Shown one piece after another: positions 16,096 to 24,985 of a stretch of DNA of 64,000 nt. Origin of the DNA: Bacteriovoracaceae bacterium UBA6200 (GTDB lineage: Bacteria; Bdellovibrionota; Bacteriovoracia; Bacteriovoracales; Bacteriovoracaceae). Within the stretch, counting starts at the first letter, position 1, and each line of letters begins with the position of its first letter. The position numbers were made by a program, and so were the translations under genes. The stretch is from contig DISW01000025.1 of the NCBI GenBank assembly GCA_002422605.1, positions 248,001 through 312,000 on the forward strand, written 5' to 3'. The notes beneath the pieces were generated by a model. That model ran no database searches. It was not told where the DNA came from and was given only the letters and a program-made list of their open reading frames with translations.

Positions 16096-17514
16096 TTAAA
16101 TCGGAGCGGGAATGTAGTTCACTTGTACGTTATCTCCGGATTTGTAGTAATTGTTTGTCCCATTTAATTGAATCATAAATCCTGATCTTGGAATTTTGGG
16201 TTCTTCACTTCCTGGAGAGGAGGGATGAGGAACCTTGATATTCTCTTTTGTAATATGTCCTGCATAAGACCATCCATTGGTGGAGCTTTGAGGAACAGTA
16301 TTCCCATTAATTGTCACATGCAGTGTTTCTGGTTTTGGTTCTCTCTGAAGAACAATGTAGCCAAAGTACTCTGTTCTTGAAACTGATCTAATCTGAATAC
16401 ATCCAGGATACGAAATCGGTGTATTGAATTTAACAAAGTGATATCCTGGGACAACTTCTGTTCCACCTTCACGAATATTTAGAGAACCTGCCGGCACGGG
16501 ATACCAGCTCCAATTAGATGGATCAATGATGGCCGGAACACCATGCTCATTCACCTTATAAACGTCTACTTTTCCAAAAGAGGTTTCACTATCTGCTTGA
16601 GTGGCAAATTGAATTGGCCAGTACTTGTATTGGTGAGGAATGACCGTTTCTTTGATTGAACTGTTAACAGCAATAAAGAGATTGTTTAAGCCATTACTGC
16701 AAATATCGTAACTGTCATTAGTGGCATTGTTGTCGTTTGCATTTGAATCAACATAAAGTTCTCTCGCCATTCTGATATAAGAAAGATTTGATGTCTTTGA
16801 GCCATCGCAATTAGATTTTGCTGTTACTGCCATAAGCCTTAATTGCTGTGAATTTAAAGCATCAGGCTTTTTCAAATTGATAAAGCGTTGATAGCGATCT
16901 GAATAGGATGGATAGTTATGATTTGTACCATTTTGAATATACTCGACTTCATCATCTCGACCATTTGAAACAAGTACAACTAAATGATAGGCACCTTTTC
17001 GAAGGAGACCGGTATTTTTATGGTATTCCATAAAATCGAGTGTTCGACCTAAACCTCTCTCGGGAGAATAACCAGTAAGTGGATCTGTGAAAAAAACTAA
17101 ATCTTCAGGGTTATAATAACGACGAGTCAAAGCTTCTGAAGGAAGGGGATCGACATTGGAATTTGCCATTACACGATAATCATCATTAGGAGTGGTATCT
17201 CCCGGGGTGTTGATGAGTGTGGTTCCAATAACTCTATAATCAAAGTTTTTTGAAATAGTATTAACAGTATTAATGATCGATTGTTTGACTGCATCTTTTA
17301 GTTTGAATGCGCTTCCCGAATTATCCACAACATAAATGATATCCACTTTGGGAGAAATCAAAGTGCGGTTGGTACAGGAATTATGCTCATAAACTTTGAG
17401 AGGATCGGCCTGACTTGTCGTTGATTGCGGTGTCGTCCCAAATTGTTCTTTCCCACAACTCACGAGAGTCATCAGTAATGAGAGGGCAAAAGTAGTCGAC
17501 CATTTTATTTTCAT
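16096..17514 (-). CDS. lipoprotein with a von Willebrand factor A-like domain
   Basis: A 472-residue lipoprotein: signal peptide with lipobox LVSCG near residues 18-22, then a Ser/Thr/Gln-rich linker. A vWA-like domain follows from about 55, with the MIDAS start DIIYVVDNSGSA (D-x-S-x-S form) and a later VLVSNGRDDEVEY. The C-terminal third (about 290-470) is beta-rich and Pro/Gly-rich, and resembles an adhesion or Ig-like module. The ATG at 17514 has AAGGTG 6 bases upstream; a GTG three codons earlier lacks a ribosome site. Likely outer-membrane surface protein binding a divalent metal; ligand unknown. Confidence 0.75.
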   Translation of the reverse strand: MKIKWSTTFALSLLMTLVSCGKEQFGTTPQSTTSQADPLKVYEHNSCTNRTLISPKVDIIYVVDNSGSAFKLKDAVKQSIINTVNTISKNFDYRVIGTTLINTPGDTTPNDDYRVMANSNVDPLPSEALTRRYYNPEDLVFFTDPLTGYSPERGLGRTLDFMEYHKNTGLLRKGAYHLVVLVSNGRDDEVEYIQNGTNHNYPSYSDRYQRFINLKKPDALNSQQLRLMAVTAKSNCDGSKTSNLSYIRMARELYVDSNANDNNATNDSYDICSNGLNNLFIAVNSSIKETVIPHQYKYWPIQFATQADSETSFGKVDVYKVNEHGVPAIIDPSNWSWYPVPAGSLNIREGGTEVVPGYHFVKFNTPISYPGCIQIRSVSRTEYFGYIVLQREPKPETLHVTINGNTVPQSSTNGWSYAGHITKENIKVPHPSSPGSEEPKIPRSGFMIQLNGTNNYYKSGDNVQVNYIPAPI

Positions 17515-17667
17515 AAAGTTCACCTTAAGGAATTTCCTGAGCAGCTGATCGGAGTATTGCCTCCCAAACTTTAATGTTGAGGGGGAAATTCTTGCCCTTA
17601 TCCATGATATTCTCCGTGGTTAGGGTAAGATAAGGTTAATAATTATTTCAATGATTTGAGGATATTT

Positions 17668-18444
17668 ATGGCAGATAACTGGTATTACGTTCAAAAAGGC
17701 AATCGTCATGGCCCAGTGGCAGAAGATGTTATTACTGGGATGATTTCTCGGAATGAACTTAAGGCAGATGATTTTGTCTGGAAGAAAGGCTTTGAAAATT
17801 GGATGAAGATCAAGGACATTCCTGAGCTTCAAGAGGCGCCGGCCCCTGAAGAGGTGATTCCACCACAAATGGCCCCTTCTCGTCCGGAAGTTGTCGATTT
17901 TGGCCATCTTAACCATGATGAAAGAGCGATCTTTATTCGAATTGGAAGTGACCGTGGTGGAGCAAATACTGATTACGGCCCATTCAGTTTGAATCAATTA
18001 AAAAAACTTTTTAAAGAAAACCGCATTAACGCTAAGACCTTTGTCTTCACGGCCGGTATGAAGGAATGGAAACTGCTTGCCGATCTTCCTGGTTATCAGG
18101 ATATCTTTGAGGAGCTTCCACCAGTTATCAAAGAATCAGAACGCAGAGTCACTGTGAGAAAGCCTTTCATTGCCAGACTGTTTATTCAAAATAACAAGAA
18201 TGTCTTTGAAGGAATTTGCCGGGATATTTCCATTGGTGGAATGCAAATTTTAATGGATGAATTCCAGGGTTCGGCCGGAGATAAGATCACCATTAATGTC
18301 CATCCGGAGAATACTGATTACCACTTTACAGCGTCAGGTGTCGTGGTCAGAGTCCTAGAAGGGAATTCAGGTTTTTCATTCCGTTTTAGTGGATTATCAG
18401 ACGAGGCCCGTCGCTCAATAGAAAAATACGTTCAAGAAAACTAA
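17668..18444 (+). CDS. GYF_2-GYF_2-PilZ protein
   Basis: A 258-residue cytoplasmic protein with two GYF_2 domains (residues about 3-55, WYYVQKGNRHGPV; and about 90-150, YGPFSLNQLKKLFKENRI) followed by a PilZ domain (about 160-255). The PilZ signature is complete: RVTVR near its start and DISIGGM about 25 residues later, the R-x3-R and D-x-S-x2-G pattern that binds cyclic di-GMP. GYF_2 domains bind proline-rich peptides, so this could relay c-di-GMP to a partner. The ATG is preferred over a TTG four codons upstream because GAGGATA sits before it. Confidence 0.85.
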   Translation: MADNWYYVQKGNRHGPVAEDVITGMISRNELKADDFVWKKGFENWMKIKDIPELQEAPAPEEVIPPQMAPSRPEVVDFGHLNHDERAIFIRIGSDRGGANTDYGPFSLNQLKKLFKENRINAKTFVFTAGMKEWKLLADLPGYQDIFEELPPVIKESERRVTVRKPFIARLFIQNNKNVFEGICRDISIGGMQILMDEFQGSAGDKITINVHPENTDYHFTASGVVVRVLEGNSGFSFRFSGLSDEARRSIEKYVQEN

Positions 18445-18446
18445 CC

Positions 18447-19331
18447 GTGGCAAAGATTGTCCCTTATTTCACTGAGGATCACTCACTTTTCTCCACTGAT
18501 GAAAAGTCTTCGATATTTGTTCGTCATTTTCGTCGTGGAGAACCGAAGCTCCATTTCCTCCTCGTTCATGGAGCGCTGGAACACTCCGGCCGTCATATGG
18601 ATCTCGTGAACTTTTGGCTCAAGAGTTATCATGATGTCGCCATCACTGTCTTTGATGGAGTTGGGCATGGAAGAAGCGGCGGATCCCGCGCTTATGTGGA
18701 TAGTTTCAATCTTTACATTAAGGACTTCATTAGAGTTTCGGAGTTCGTGGAGAGTAAGAATCTTCCTCACACAGAGACCATCATTTGTGCCCATAGCTTA
18801 GGGGGACTTATCACCCTAACGGCACTCCTGGATTCGAGTTATGAATTCCCTTGTAAAGTTAAGGGGCTGATTTTATCGAGTCCATGTATAAAGCCCTTAA
18901 CCATCCTGGCCCCTTTATCACTGCCTCTTCTGGAGAAACTTGATCGTTTTACTCCCAAACTTCATTTACCTCTTATCTATCGGGGCTCTGATCTCACCCG
19001 CGATCAGGAACGTGCCAATGATTTTGATACTGATTCTATGATTCCCAAATTTCTCACCGCCCGCATGGCCCATGAGGTAATCAGTGCCAGCCAAAAGATA
19101 ACGGGTCTGTCCTATTATCTCCGTATTCCCAGCTTATTTTTAATTGCCGAGGCAGATAAGTTAGTTGATCCTGAGAGCACTCTTCTTTTTGCTCACGGGA
19201 TTGATAAACAGTTAACCAAAGTCATAAAATATCCACATCACCATCATGAGTTGTGGAACGAAATAGATCGTGAAGAGATTTTCAAAACTATGAAAGTCTG
19301 GGTCGATAAGTTACTTAAGGAGTCTCCATGA
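18447..19331 (+). CDS. alpha/beta hydrolase, monoacylglycerol lipase-like
   Basis: A 294-residue serine hydrolase of the Hydrolase_4 type. An early HGALEHSGRH corresponds to the HG oxyanion segment near residues 41-50. GHGRSGG lies near 73-79, the nucleophile elbow AHSLGG near 115-120, the acid in the AEADKLVDP segment near 234-242, and the catalytic His in HHHHELWNE near 263-271. Predicted to split monoacylglycerols or lysolipids in the cytoplasm. The start is GTG, 2 bases after the PilZ gene stop. The next lipoprotein gene overlaps its stop by ATGA, so the three form an operon. Confidence 0.85.
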   Translation: MAKIVPYFTEDHSLFSTDEKSSIFVRHFRRGEPKLHFLLVHGALEHSGRHMDLVNFWLKSYHDVAITVFDGVGHGRSGGSRAYVDSFNLYIKDFIRVSEFVESKNLPHTETIICAHSLGGLITLTALLDSSYEFPCKVKGLILSSPCIKPLTILAPLSLPLLEKLDRFTPKLHLPLIYRGSDLTRDQERANDFDTDSMIPKFLTARMAHEVISASQKITGLSYYLRIPSLFLIAEADKLVDPESTLLFAHGIDKQLTKVIKYPHHHHELWNEIDREEIFKTMKVWVDKLLKESP

Positions 19332-19858
19332 AGTCCCTCTTTTTATTAAGTCTGCTCGTTCTCGCGGGTTGCGCTAGTTATAAGACCTATAATCAGACAA
19401 CTACCGGGATCGTGATACTAAGAGGTGGGATCTATAAAAAGAAATCATGGGACGATTCTTTAGTTTTTAAGCGCATGAGCTGGTATCACGGAATGACTTT
19501 GTATTTCGATGCACTTTTTTGGAAGGCCGATATTGATTCGCCTTTTTCAAATTGGTTCTCACCATCAGAAAAAGAGTTCTTCACAAAATGTGAACACTTT
19601 TTAGTCACTGCCGGCTACAGTGCTGACCCTTCAAAGATCTCTCATGTTAACTTTCGAGAGCAAATGAAGCTCAATGGTTACGATGAGATCGTGCTCAATA
19701 CTTTTGCTTCTTCATTGAAAAGCCATCCATCCGCTACTGACTGGCGCCTTCAGAACTATAAATTTATGGGCTACTGTAAACGTGCTCCAAGCCGGGTAAA
19801 AGCCCAGGGATTAGCTATCAATTTCCCAAGTTTTGAGCAATTAGAGGTTGAGCTATAG
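19328..19858 (+). CDS. small lipoprotein of unknown function
   Basis: A 176-residue protein with a signal peptide and a clean lipobox LAGC at residues 12-15. The mature part is mixed polar and aromatic, with two Cys, and no recognisable domain. It starts inside the hydrolase stop codon (ATGA) and ends the GYF-PilZ/hydrolase operon. A role at the membrane alongside the lipase-like enzyme is possible but not shown. Confidence 0.75.
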   Translation: MKSLFLLSLLVLAGCASYKTYNQTTTGIVILRGGIYKKKSWDDSLVFKRMSWYHGMTLYFDALFWKADIDSPFSNWFSPSEKEFFTKCEHFLVTAGYSADPSKISHVNFREQMKLNGYDEIVLNTFASSLKSHPSATDWRLQNYKFMGYCKRAPSRVKAQGLAINFPSFEQLEVEL

Positions 19859-19961
19859 CTTACAAGACCTTGAAAAGTTGTATTTCAGTTGAAGTTATAA
19901 GAGTTAAATCCCTATTTTGCTTAAGAAAATCCTCGTTTATCCGATAGGTACTTGAGGCATT

Positions 19962-21899
19962 ATGACTGATAAAAAGTTTGAGAGATTTGGGAAATATTTG
20001 ATTTTGGATCACTTAGTTGATGGTGGTATGGCAAAAATTTGTCGTGCTCGTTACTTAGGTGAGCAGGCAAATAAAATGGTTGCTGTGAAAATGGTGCAAC
20101 CACAATTCTCAAATGATGAAGCCTTTGTTCGAATGTTTCAGGATGAGCTTAATATTACTTTTGGTATGCTTCATCCGAATATTATGCAGGTTTATGACTA
20201 TGGTAAAACCAATGGTCAGCTTTATACAGCGATGGAGTACATCCATGGTGCTAACTTAAAGCAATATCTTGATCGTCTTAAAGAACGTAAAGTCGTTTTC
20301 CCTGTTGAAATTTCATGCTTCATTATTTCGCAGGTGTGTCTCGGACTTCATTATGCACACACATTCACTGATAAACTAACTGGTAAGCCATACAATATCG
20401 TTCACCGTGATATTTCTCCACACAACATCATGCTGACTTATGATGGTGCCGTGAAGGTGATTGACTTCGGTATTGCGAAAGCTGAAACAAATTCTGAAGC
20501 TACTCAAGCGGGAACGATTAAAGGGAAACTTTCCTATCTGGCGCCTGAGTATCTGGATGGATTAGAACTTGATGCTCGTTATGATGAGTTCGCAGTTGGT
20601 ATTACCATGTGGGAACTTCTCTGCTCAAGAAAGCTCTTCCAGGCCAATAATGATTTAGCAGTCCTAAAACAAATTCAGGCCTGTAAAATAACTCCACCAT
20701 CAGAAATCAATCCTCTGGTTCCAAAAGAACTGGATGCTATTGTGATGAAGGCCCTCTCTAAAGACCGTGCTCATCGTTACGAGAACCTCGATCAGATGAA
20801 CCGTGCTTTAGTAAGATTCTTGTATTCAACATATCCGGATTTCAACGCCTCCGATTTAAAGACATTTTCTGATGACTTGTTTAAACAAGAAATCACCAAT
20901 GATCAGGCGAAATTCGTAGAATACGGTAGTATCGACATCGCTTCTTACATTGATGACATGAAGCAAGAAGAGAGTCGAACTGGTAAGATTAATCGTAAAG
21001 AAGTCGGTGCTAAAACTGCGATCGTTCCAGCAAGAGAAAAAGTACGCGAATTAGAAATGACGATTGATCCGGTTGAAGTTGAAATCACTCTGGCCAATAA
21101 AGAAAATACTCAAACAAGAAAATTAAATAAGGCTGCCTTGCAGACAGCAAAGGCTTCCTCTCGTAATACCAAGCTAAACTCTTCCGGTTCTACGATTAAG
21201 AACTCTGCCAAAGATAAAACTGGCAGCCGAACTCTTTCAAAGAAAGATTTGGCCCGACAAGAAGAAAAGTCTTCATCTAAAAAGATGATCATCATTATCT
21301 TTGCTGCATCATTCGCCGCAGTTTCGTACTTACAAGGCGATTTGACTGAGAAAATGATTGGAATCAATTTAAGGAAGATGATTCATGGTGAAGAAGCCAA
21401 GAGAACGATCTCATCTGTTCCTGCTCAAACGAAAAAGAGAGAAGCTCAAAAAACTGCACCTGTAGTGACTAATGGCAAGATCATTATGGGTGGCGTTGAT
21501 ATCTCGATGGAAGTCTATGTAAATGGAAAGAAGACCGAGTATATGGGGCGTCCAATTCAGGTTGAGCTTGATAATGAAATTACGGTTGCTGTTAAGAAGT
21601 CTGGTTATATTCCTTATGTGACCAGATTGACTTTGAGTAAAGATAAGAATTCTTCGGTTGTAAACGTGCCAGAGCTGGAAAGAGCAAAAATGGGGCTTCT
21701 CACCACTTCTCTGAACTATACGGCCGGCTCTAAGCTTGTGTATGAAGAAGCAGGAGAAAGAGTTGAAAGGGACCTGCCTTTTCGGGATATTCAGATTCCT
21801 GAAGGCACTTATCAGGCCAAGGTTATTAATCCAATCCTTGGTACAGAGAAGCGAGTTGAATTTTCAATTGAAGAGAATAAGAAACATTTCTTAGAGTAG
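19962..21899 (+). CDS. membrane Ser/Thr protein kinase with PEGA-like extracytoplasmic domain
   Basis: A 645-residue bacterial Hanks-type kinase. The kinase domain covers about 8-290: VDGGMAK Gly loop, VAVKMV Lys, catalytic loop HRDISPHNIM and VIDFGIAKAE. All catalytic residues are present, and an activation loop follows with TIKGKLSYLAPE. A Lys/Ser-rich juxtamembrane region leads to one membrane helix (about 443-460, MIIIIFAASFAAVSYL). Beyond it is a PEGA-like beta domain (about 515-575: YVNGKKTEYMGRPIQV, SGYIPY). The FHA-GGDEF protein elsewhere in the window could be a phospho-reader; that link is inference. Confidence 0.9.
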   Translation: MTDKKFERFGKYLILDHLVDGGMAKICRARYLGEQANKMVAVKMVQPQFSNDEAFVRMFQDELNITFGMLHPNIMQVYDYGKTNGQLYTAMEYIHGANLKQYLDRLKERKVVFPVEISCFIISQVCLGLHYAHTFTDKLTGKPYNIVHRDISPHNIMLTYDGAVKVIDFGIAKAETNSEATQAGTIKGKLSYLAPEYLDGLELDARYDEFAVGITMWELLCSRKLFQANNDLAVLKQIQACKITPPSEINPLVPKELDAIVMKALSKDRAHRYENLDQMNRALVRFLYSTYPDFNASDLKTFSDDLFKQEITNDQAKFVEYGSIDIASYIDDMKQEESRTGKINRKEVGAKTAIVPAREKVRELEMTIDPVEVEITLANKENTQTRKLNKAALQTAKASSRNTKLNSSGSTIKNSAKDKTGSRTLSKKDLARQEEKSSSKKMIIIIFAASFAAVSYLQGDLTEKMIGINLRKMIHGEEAKRTISSVPAQTKKREAQKTAPVVTNGKIIMGGVDISMEVYVNGKKTEYMGRPIQVELDNEITVAVKKSGYIPYVTRLTLSKDKNSSVVNVPELERAKMGLLTTSLNYTAGSKLVYEEAGERVERDLPFRDIQIPEGTYQAKVINPILGTEKRVEFSIEENKKHFLE

Positions 21900-21902
21900 A
21901 AA

Positions 21903-22790
21903 TTATTCCTCAGCTTTCTTTTCTTCGGCCGGTTCATCAAATCTTTTTGACTGTTTAAAGCGATTCATTTTTCTCATGTTGAGAAGTTTGATGATTTCGG
22001 CAGCTGTTTCTTCCAATGCTTTTCCTGTGACATTAAAAATTGGCCAGCGCTTATTTTCGGCAAAAATTTTATTGGCCCATTCAATTTCTTCAACCACTTT
22101 ATTCATGTCTGCATAATCACCCTCATCATTGGATAATCCCAAACGAGTGAGGCGGTTTTTACGAATTTGAAAAAGGGCATCGGAATCAATAGTGAGACCA
22201 AAGATCTTTCTTTGATCGACTTGAAAAAGTTTTTCGTGGAGGGGAACGCCCATCACAATAGGAACGTTTACAGTCTTAATTCCCTCCAACGATAAATACA
22301 TCGAGAGTGGAGTTTTCGAAGTACGGGAAATTCCCACCAGAATGACATCCGCTTCTTCCAGAGAATTTATATTCCTTCCGTCATCATGGTTGAGAGTAAA
22401 TTCAATGGCCGCCACCCGTTTAAAATACTGATCATTAACGGCATGGAGAAGACCGGGCTTATAATCAGGCTCTGCTTCAAAGAAATTAGAAAAAGTCGTG
22501 AGTAGGGGACCCAGGACATCTACCGAACGGACATGGTCACGCTTAGAAAGTTCTGCAATGTAGGCCCGGAGCTCTACTGAAACAATCGTATAAACCACAA
22601 TATCATGATGAAGAGCGGCTTCCTGAAAGATAGCATCGATTTGTTCCCGTGAACGGATGTTTTTATAACGGGTAAAGAAAATATCTTTATCCTGAAACTG
22701 AGTCATGGCCGCACGGGTAATCGCTGAAGCGGTTTCACCTGTTCCATCTGAAATTACAATAACTTTTAATTTATCATTTGTTTGCATCAT
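21903..22790 (-). CDS. ppsR: pyruvate, phosphate dikinase / PEP synthase regulatory protein (kinase-pyrophosphorylase)
   Basis: A 295-residue DUF299 family protein. It both phosphorylates (with ADP) and dephosphorylates (with Pi) a Thr on PEP synthase or PPDK, controlling gluconeogenic PEP synthesis. Motifs are ISDGTGETASAI near residues 12-23 and the P-loop VGISRTSKTPLSMYL near 151-165. The C-terminal extension after about 275 is charged and not conserved. It converges on the kinase gene with 3 bases between stops. The target enzyme gene is not in this window. Confidence 0.92.
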   Translation of the reverse strand: MMQTNDKLKVIVISDGTGETASAITRAAMTQFQDKDIFFTRYKNIRSREQIDAIFQEAALHHDIVVYTIVSVELRAYIAELSKRDHVRSVDVLGPLLTTFSNFFEAEPDYKPGLLHAVNDQYFKRVAAIEFTLNHDDGRNINSLEEADVILVGISRTSKTPLSMYLSLEGIKTVNVPIVMGVPLHEKLFQVDQRKIFGLTIDSDALFQIRKNRLTRLGLSNDEGDYADMNKVVEEIEWANKIFAENKRWPIFNVTGKALEETAAEIIKLLNMRKMNRFKQSKRFDEPAEEKKAEE

Positions 22791-22885
22791 AGTTTTTCTC
22801 TATTGGACGATAACTTTTGTCTATTTGCGCCAAAGCTCATTAACAGCTAAATTATACTAATAGAATCACTAAAGAGGGAGTTTAA

Positions 22886-23917
22886 ATGCATCTTCGTTCG
22901 GCCCTAGTCGCTCTTGTAGCGTTATCTTCATTATCTGCTTTTGCAGAATTTAAGGCACTACCGGATACGCCACCTATTCCGGCGGACAACCCACAAACTC
23001 CGGCGAAAATTGAATTGGGAAAAATGCTCTATTTTGACCCACGTCTTTCTATCGACGGAACTATTTCTTGTAACTCTTGTCACAACGTTATGTCTCACGG
23101 AGCAGACGGTCGTGCAGTAGGTGCAGGAGTACAGGGTAAACGTGGTGGAAGGGGATCTCCAACAGTCTGGAACTCAGCCTACTTAACGGTTCAATTCTGG
23201 GACGGCCGCGCTGCGAGTTTAGAAGAGCAGGCCTTAGGACCTATGACTAACCCGGTTGAGATGGCGATGACCAACCACAACCTGGTGATTGAAAGAATTT
23301 CTAAAATTCCGGCCTACGTTGAATCTTTCAAAAAAGTTTTTCCGAAAGATAAGAAACCAACAATCCTTAATGCTGCTAAGGCCATCGCAGCTTACGAGCG
23401 AACCCTTGTCACTCCAAATTCTCCTTTCGATAAATATATGAAAGGAAATAAGAAGGCGATGACCGCTCAACAAATCCGGGGCATGAAATTGGTAGATACA
23501 ATTGGATGTACTTCTTGTCACACTGGAGAAAACTTCGCTGGTGATGGTTTTAAGATGGGTGAAGGTCACTATCAACCGTTCCCACAAATCTCCGGTTCAA
23601 AATACGACAAGATGTACGACATTACTTCTGACCTTGGTCGCTTTGATGTGACTAAGAAAGCTGAAGATAAGAATCACTGGCGTGTGCCAACCTGGAGAAA
23701 TATCGCTTTGACCGCTCCGTATTTTCATAACGGTAAAGTTAAAACTCTGGATGAAGCCGTTCGTGTGATGGCGAAAACTCAGCTTGATATGGATTTAAAG
23801 GATGATCAAGTGAAGGACATTGTCGCTTTCATGAATGCACTTACCGGTGAATTCCCTCAGCAGACGATGCCAATGCTTCCGATGACTGTTGGACACTCAT
23901 TAACTCCTGATCCATAA
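22886..23917 (+). CDS. di-heme cytochrome c peroxidase
   Basis: A 343-residue exported protein (signal peptide cleaved after SAFA, about residue 20) with two c-type heme sites: CNSCH near 62-66 and CTSCH near 209-213. Other family landmarks are LGKMLYFDPRLS near 47-58, WDGRAASLEEQALGP near 113-127 and WRVPTWRNIALTAPYFHNG near 265-283. It reduces H2O2 in the periplasm using electrons from a small cytochrome or quinol chain. Single gene with its own terminator; a likely defence against peroxide stress. Confidence 0.93.
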   Translation: MHLRSALVALVALSSLSAFAEFKALPDTPPIPADNPQTPAKIELGKMLYFDPRLSIDGTISCNSCHNVMSHGADGRAVGAGVQGKRGGRGSPTVWNSAYLTVQFWDGRAASLEEQALGPMTNPVEMAMTNHNLVIERISKIPAYVESFKKVFPKDKKPTILNAAKAIAAYERTLVTPNSPFDKYMKGNKKAMTAQQIRGMKLVDTIGCTSCHTGENFAGDGFKMGEGHYQPFPQISGSKYDKMYDITSDLGRFDVTKKAEDKNHWRVPTWRNIALTAPYFHNGKVKTLDEAVRVMAKTQLDMDLKDDQVKDIVAFMNALTGEFPQQTMPMLPMTVGHSLTPDP

Positions 23918-23923
23918 AATAAA

Positions 23924-23953
23924 AAAAAGGCCGACTTTATTGTCGGCCTTTTT
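23924..23953. terminator. bidirectional terminator between the peroxidase gene and the miaA unit
   Basis: A 12-bp stem (AAAAAGGCCGAC/GTCGGCCTTTTT) with a 6-base loop, A-rich on the left and T-rich on the right. It serves both convergent units. Its right arm also encodes the last codons of the 31-residue minus-strand ORF. Confidence 0.9.
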
Positions 23954-24032
23954 CAATTTTCTTAGACTTTTTCTTTTTGCCTCTAATTTTTCCGATCCAC
24001 AAGACAATTACTTCAATTAATTGTTCCAGCAT
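23937..24032 (-). CDS. 31-residue amphipathic basic peptide ORF downstream of miaA
   Basis: An ATG 8 bases after the miaA stop, preceded by AGGA at good spacing, opens a 31-codon ORF. It encodes a hydrophobic helix (LEQLIEVIVLWIGKI) followed by a Lys-rich tail (KKKKSKKIEKGRQ). It ends inside the terminator hairpin. The composition is that of a small membrane-associated peptide. It sits where hfq lies after mutL-miaA in many proteobacteria, but it is not Hfq. It could be chance, though the ribosome site, position and fused terminator argue for a real small protein. Confidence 0.45.
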   Translation of the reverse strand: MLEQLIEVIVLWIGKIRGKKKKSKKIEKGRQ

Positions 24033-24040
24033 TTTGTATC

Positions 24041-24985
24041 CTAATTGTTTTTCAAAAATCCTTTAACTGCTTCAATCATCTGGGTCTTTTCAGTGAGGGG
24101 GTGAAAGGTCTTTTTTGAGGGATCTCTTTTAAACCAAGTCCGTTGGGATTTAGCGAGCTGGCGGGTAGAGATGATGATTCTTTCCTGACACTCCTTAAGT
24201 GTGGGATATTTCCCTTGAAGATAATCAAGACTTTCCTTGTAACCAATACTTTGGAGAGGCTTTTCTTCACCCGTAAAGCCTTGCTCCAGGAGGGATTTAA
24301 TTTCTTCTAAGAGTCCATTCTTAAGCATGCGTTCAGTACGCCGTTCAATAATTTTCAAATGCTCTTCCTTAAGAAGATCGAGGTGAATATGCAGGATTTT
24401 CCATCCATGAACCGTTATCTCTTCCAGCTTTTCATTGGCCTCATCTTTTTGAAGTCGGGCAAGTGAAAGAGGAGTTCCTGTCGTCCAAAAGTGTTCAACG
24501 GCACGACGAACACGGTAATGATCATTTTCATGATAGCGCTCAAAACTTTTCGGATCTTCTTTTTTTAGAATCTCCAGGAAGGGAGTGATTCCTTCTTCTT
24601 TATACAATTCATCCGAGCGGGTCGTGATTTCAGCGGGTGTCGTAGGGGAGTCATACATGCCCTTCAAAAGGGCCTGAAGATAAAAGCCACTTCCACCAAC
24701 TAAGAACACTAACTTTTTTTCGCTTAAAAGTTTTTCTACAATGGGTAAAGCTTCCCGGGCATAGTCGGCAGCATTCATAGGATTCCCTATAGAGCGCACT
24801 TCAATCATATGATGGGGAATCGATTTTTGTTCTTCAGGTGTGGGTTTTGCTGTTCCAATAGTGATCTCTTTATACAGAAGAAGAGAATCAAAATTCACCA
24901 CCTCCCCTCCGAAAAGGGAGGCCAGTTCCACCGCGAGATCGGTTTTACCTGAGGCCGTGGGGCCTGAGATCACAATCACTTTCAT
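24041..24985 (-). CDS. miaA: tRNA dimethylallyltransferase
   Basis: A 314-residue enzyme that adds dimethylallyl to A37 of tRNAs reading UNN codons. It has the P-loop GPTASGKTDLAVELA near residues 7-21, NFDSLLLYKEITIGTAKP near 33-50, the HHMIEV motif near 58, GGSGFYLQALLKG near 97-109 and the C-terminal RQLAKSQRTWFKRD. It overlaps the mutL stop by 4 bases, giving the common mutL-miaA order. A 31-codon ORF follows directly. Confidence 0.95.
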   Translation of the reverse strand: MKVIVISGPTASGKTDLAVELASLFGGEVVNFDSLLLYKEITIGTAKPTPEEQKSIPHHMIEVRSIGNPMNAADYAREALPIVEKLLSEKKLVFLVGGSGFYLQALLKGMYDSPTTPAEITTRSDELYKEEGITPFLEILKKEDPKSFERYHENDHYRVRRAVEHFWTTGTPLSLARLQKDEANEKLEEITVHGWKILHIHLDLLKEEHLKIIERRTERMLKNGLLEEIKSLLEQGFTGEEKPLQSIGYKESLDYLQGKYPTLKECQERIIISTRQLAKSQRTWFKRDPSKKTFHPLTEKTQMIEAVKGFLKNN

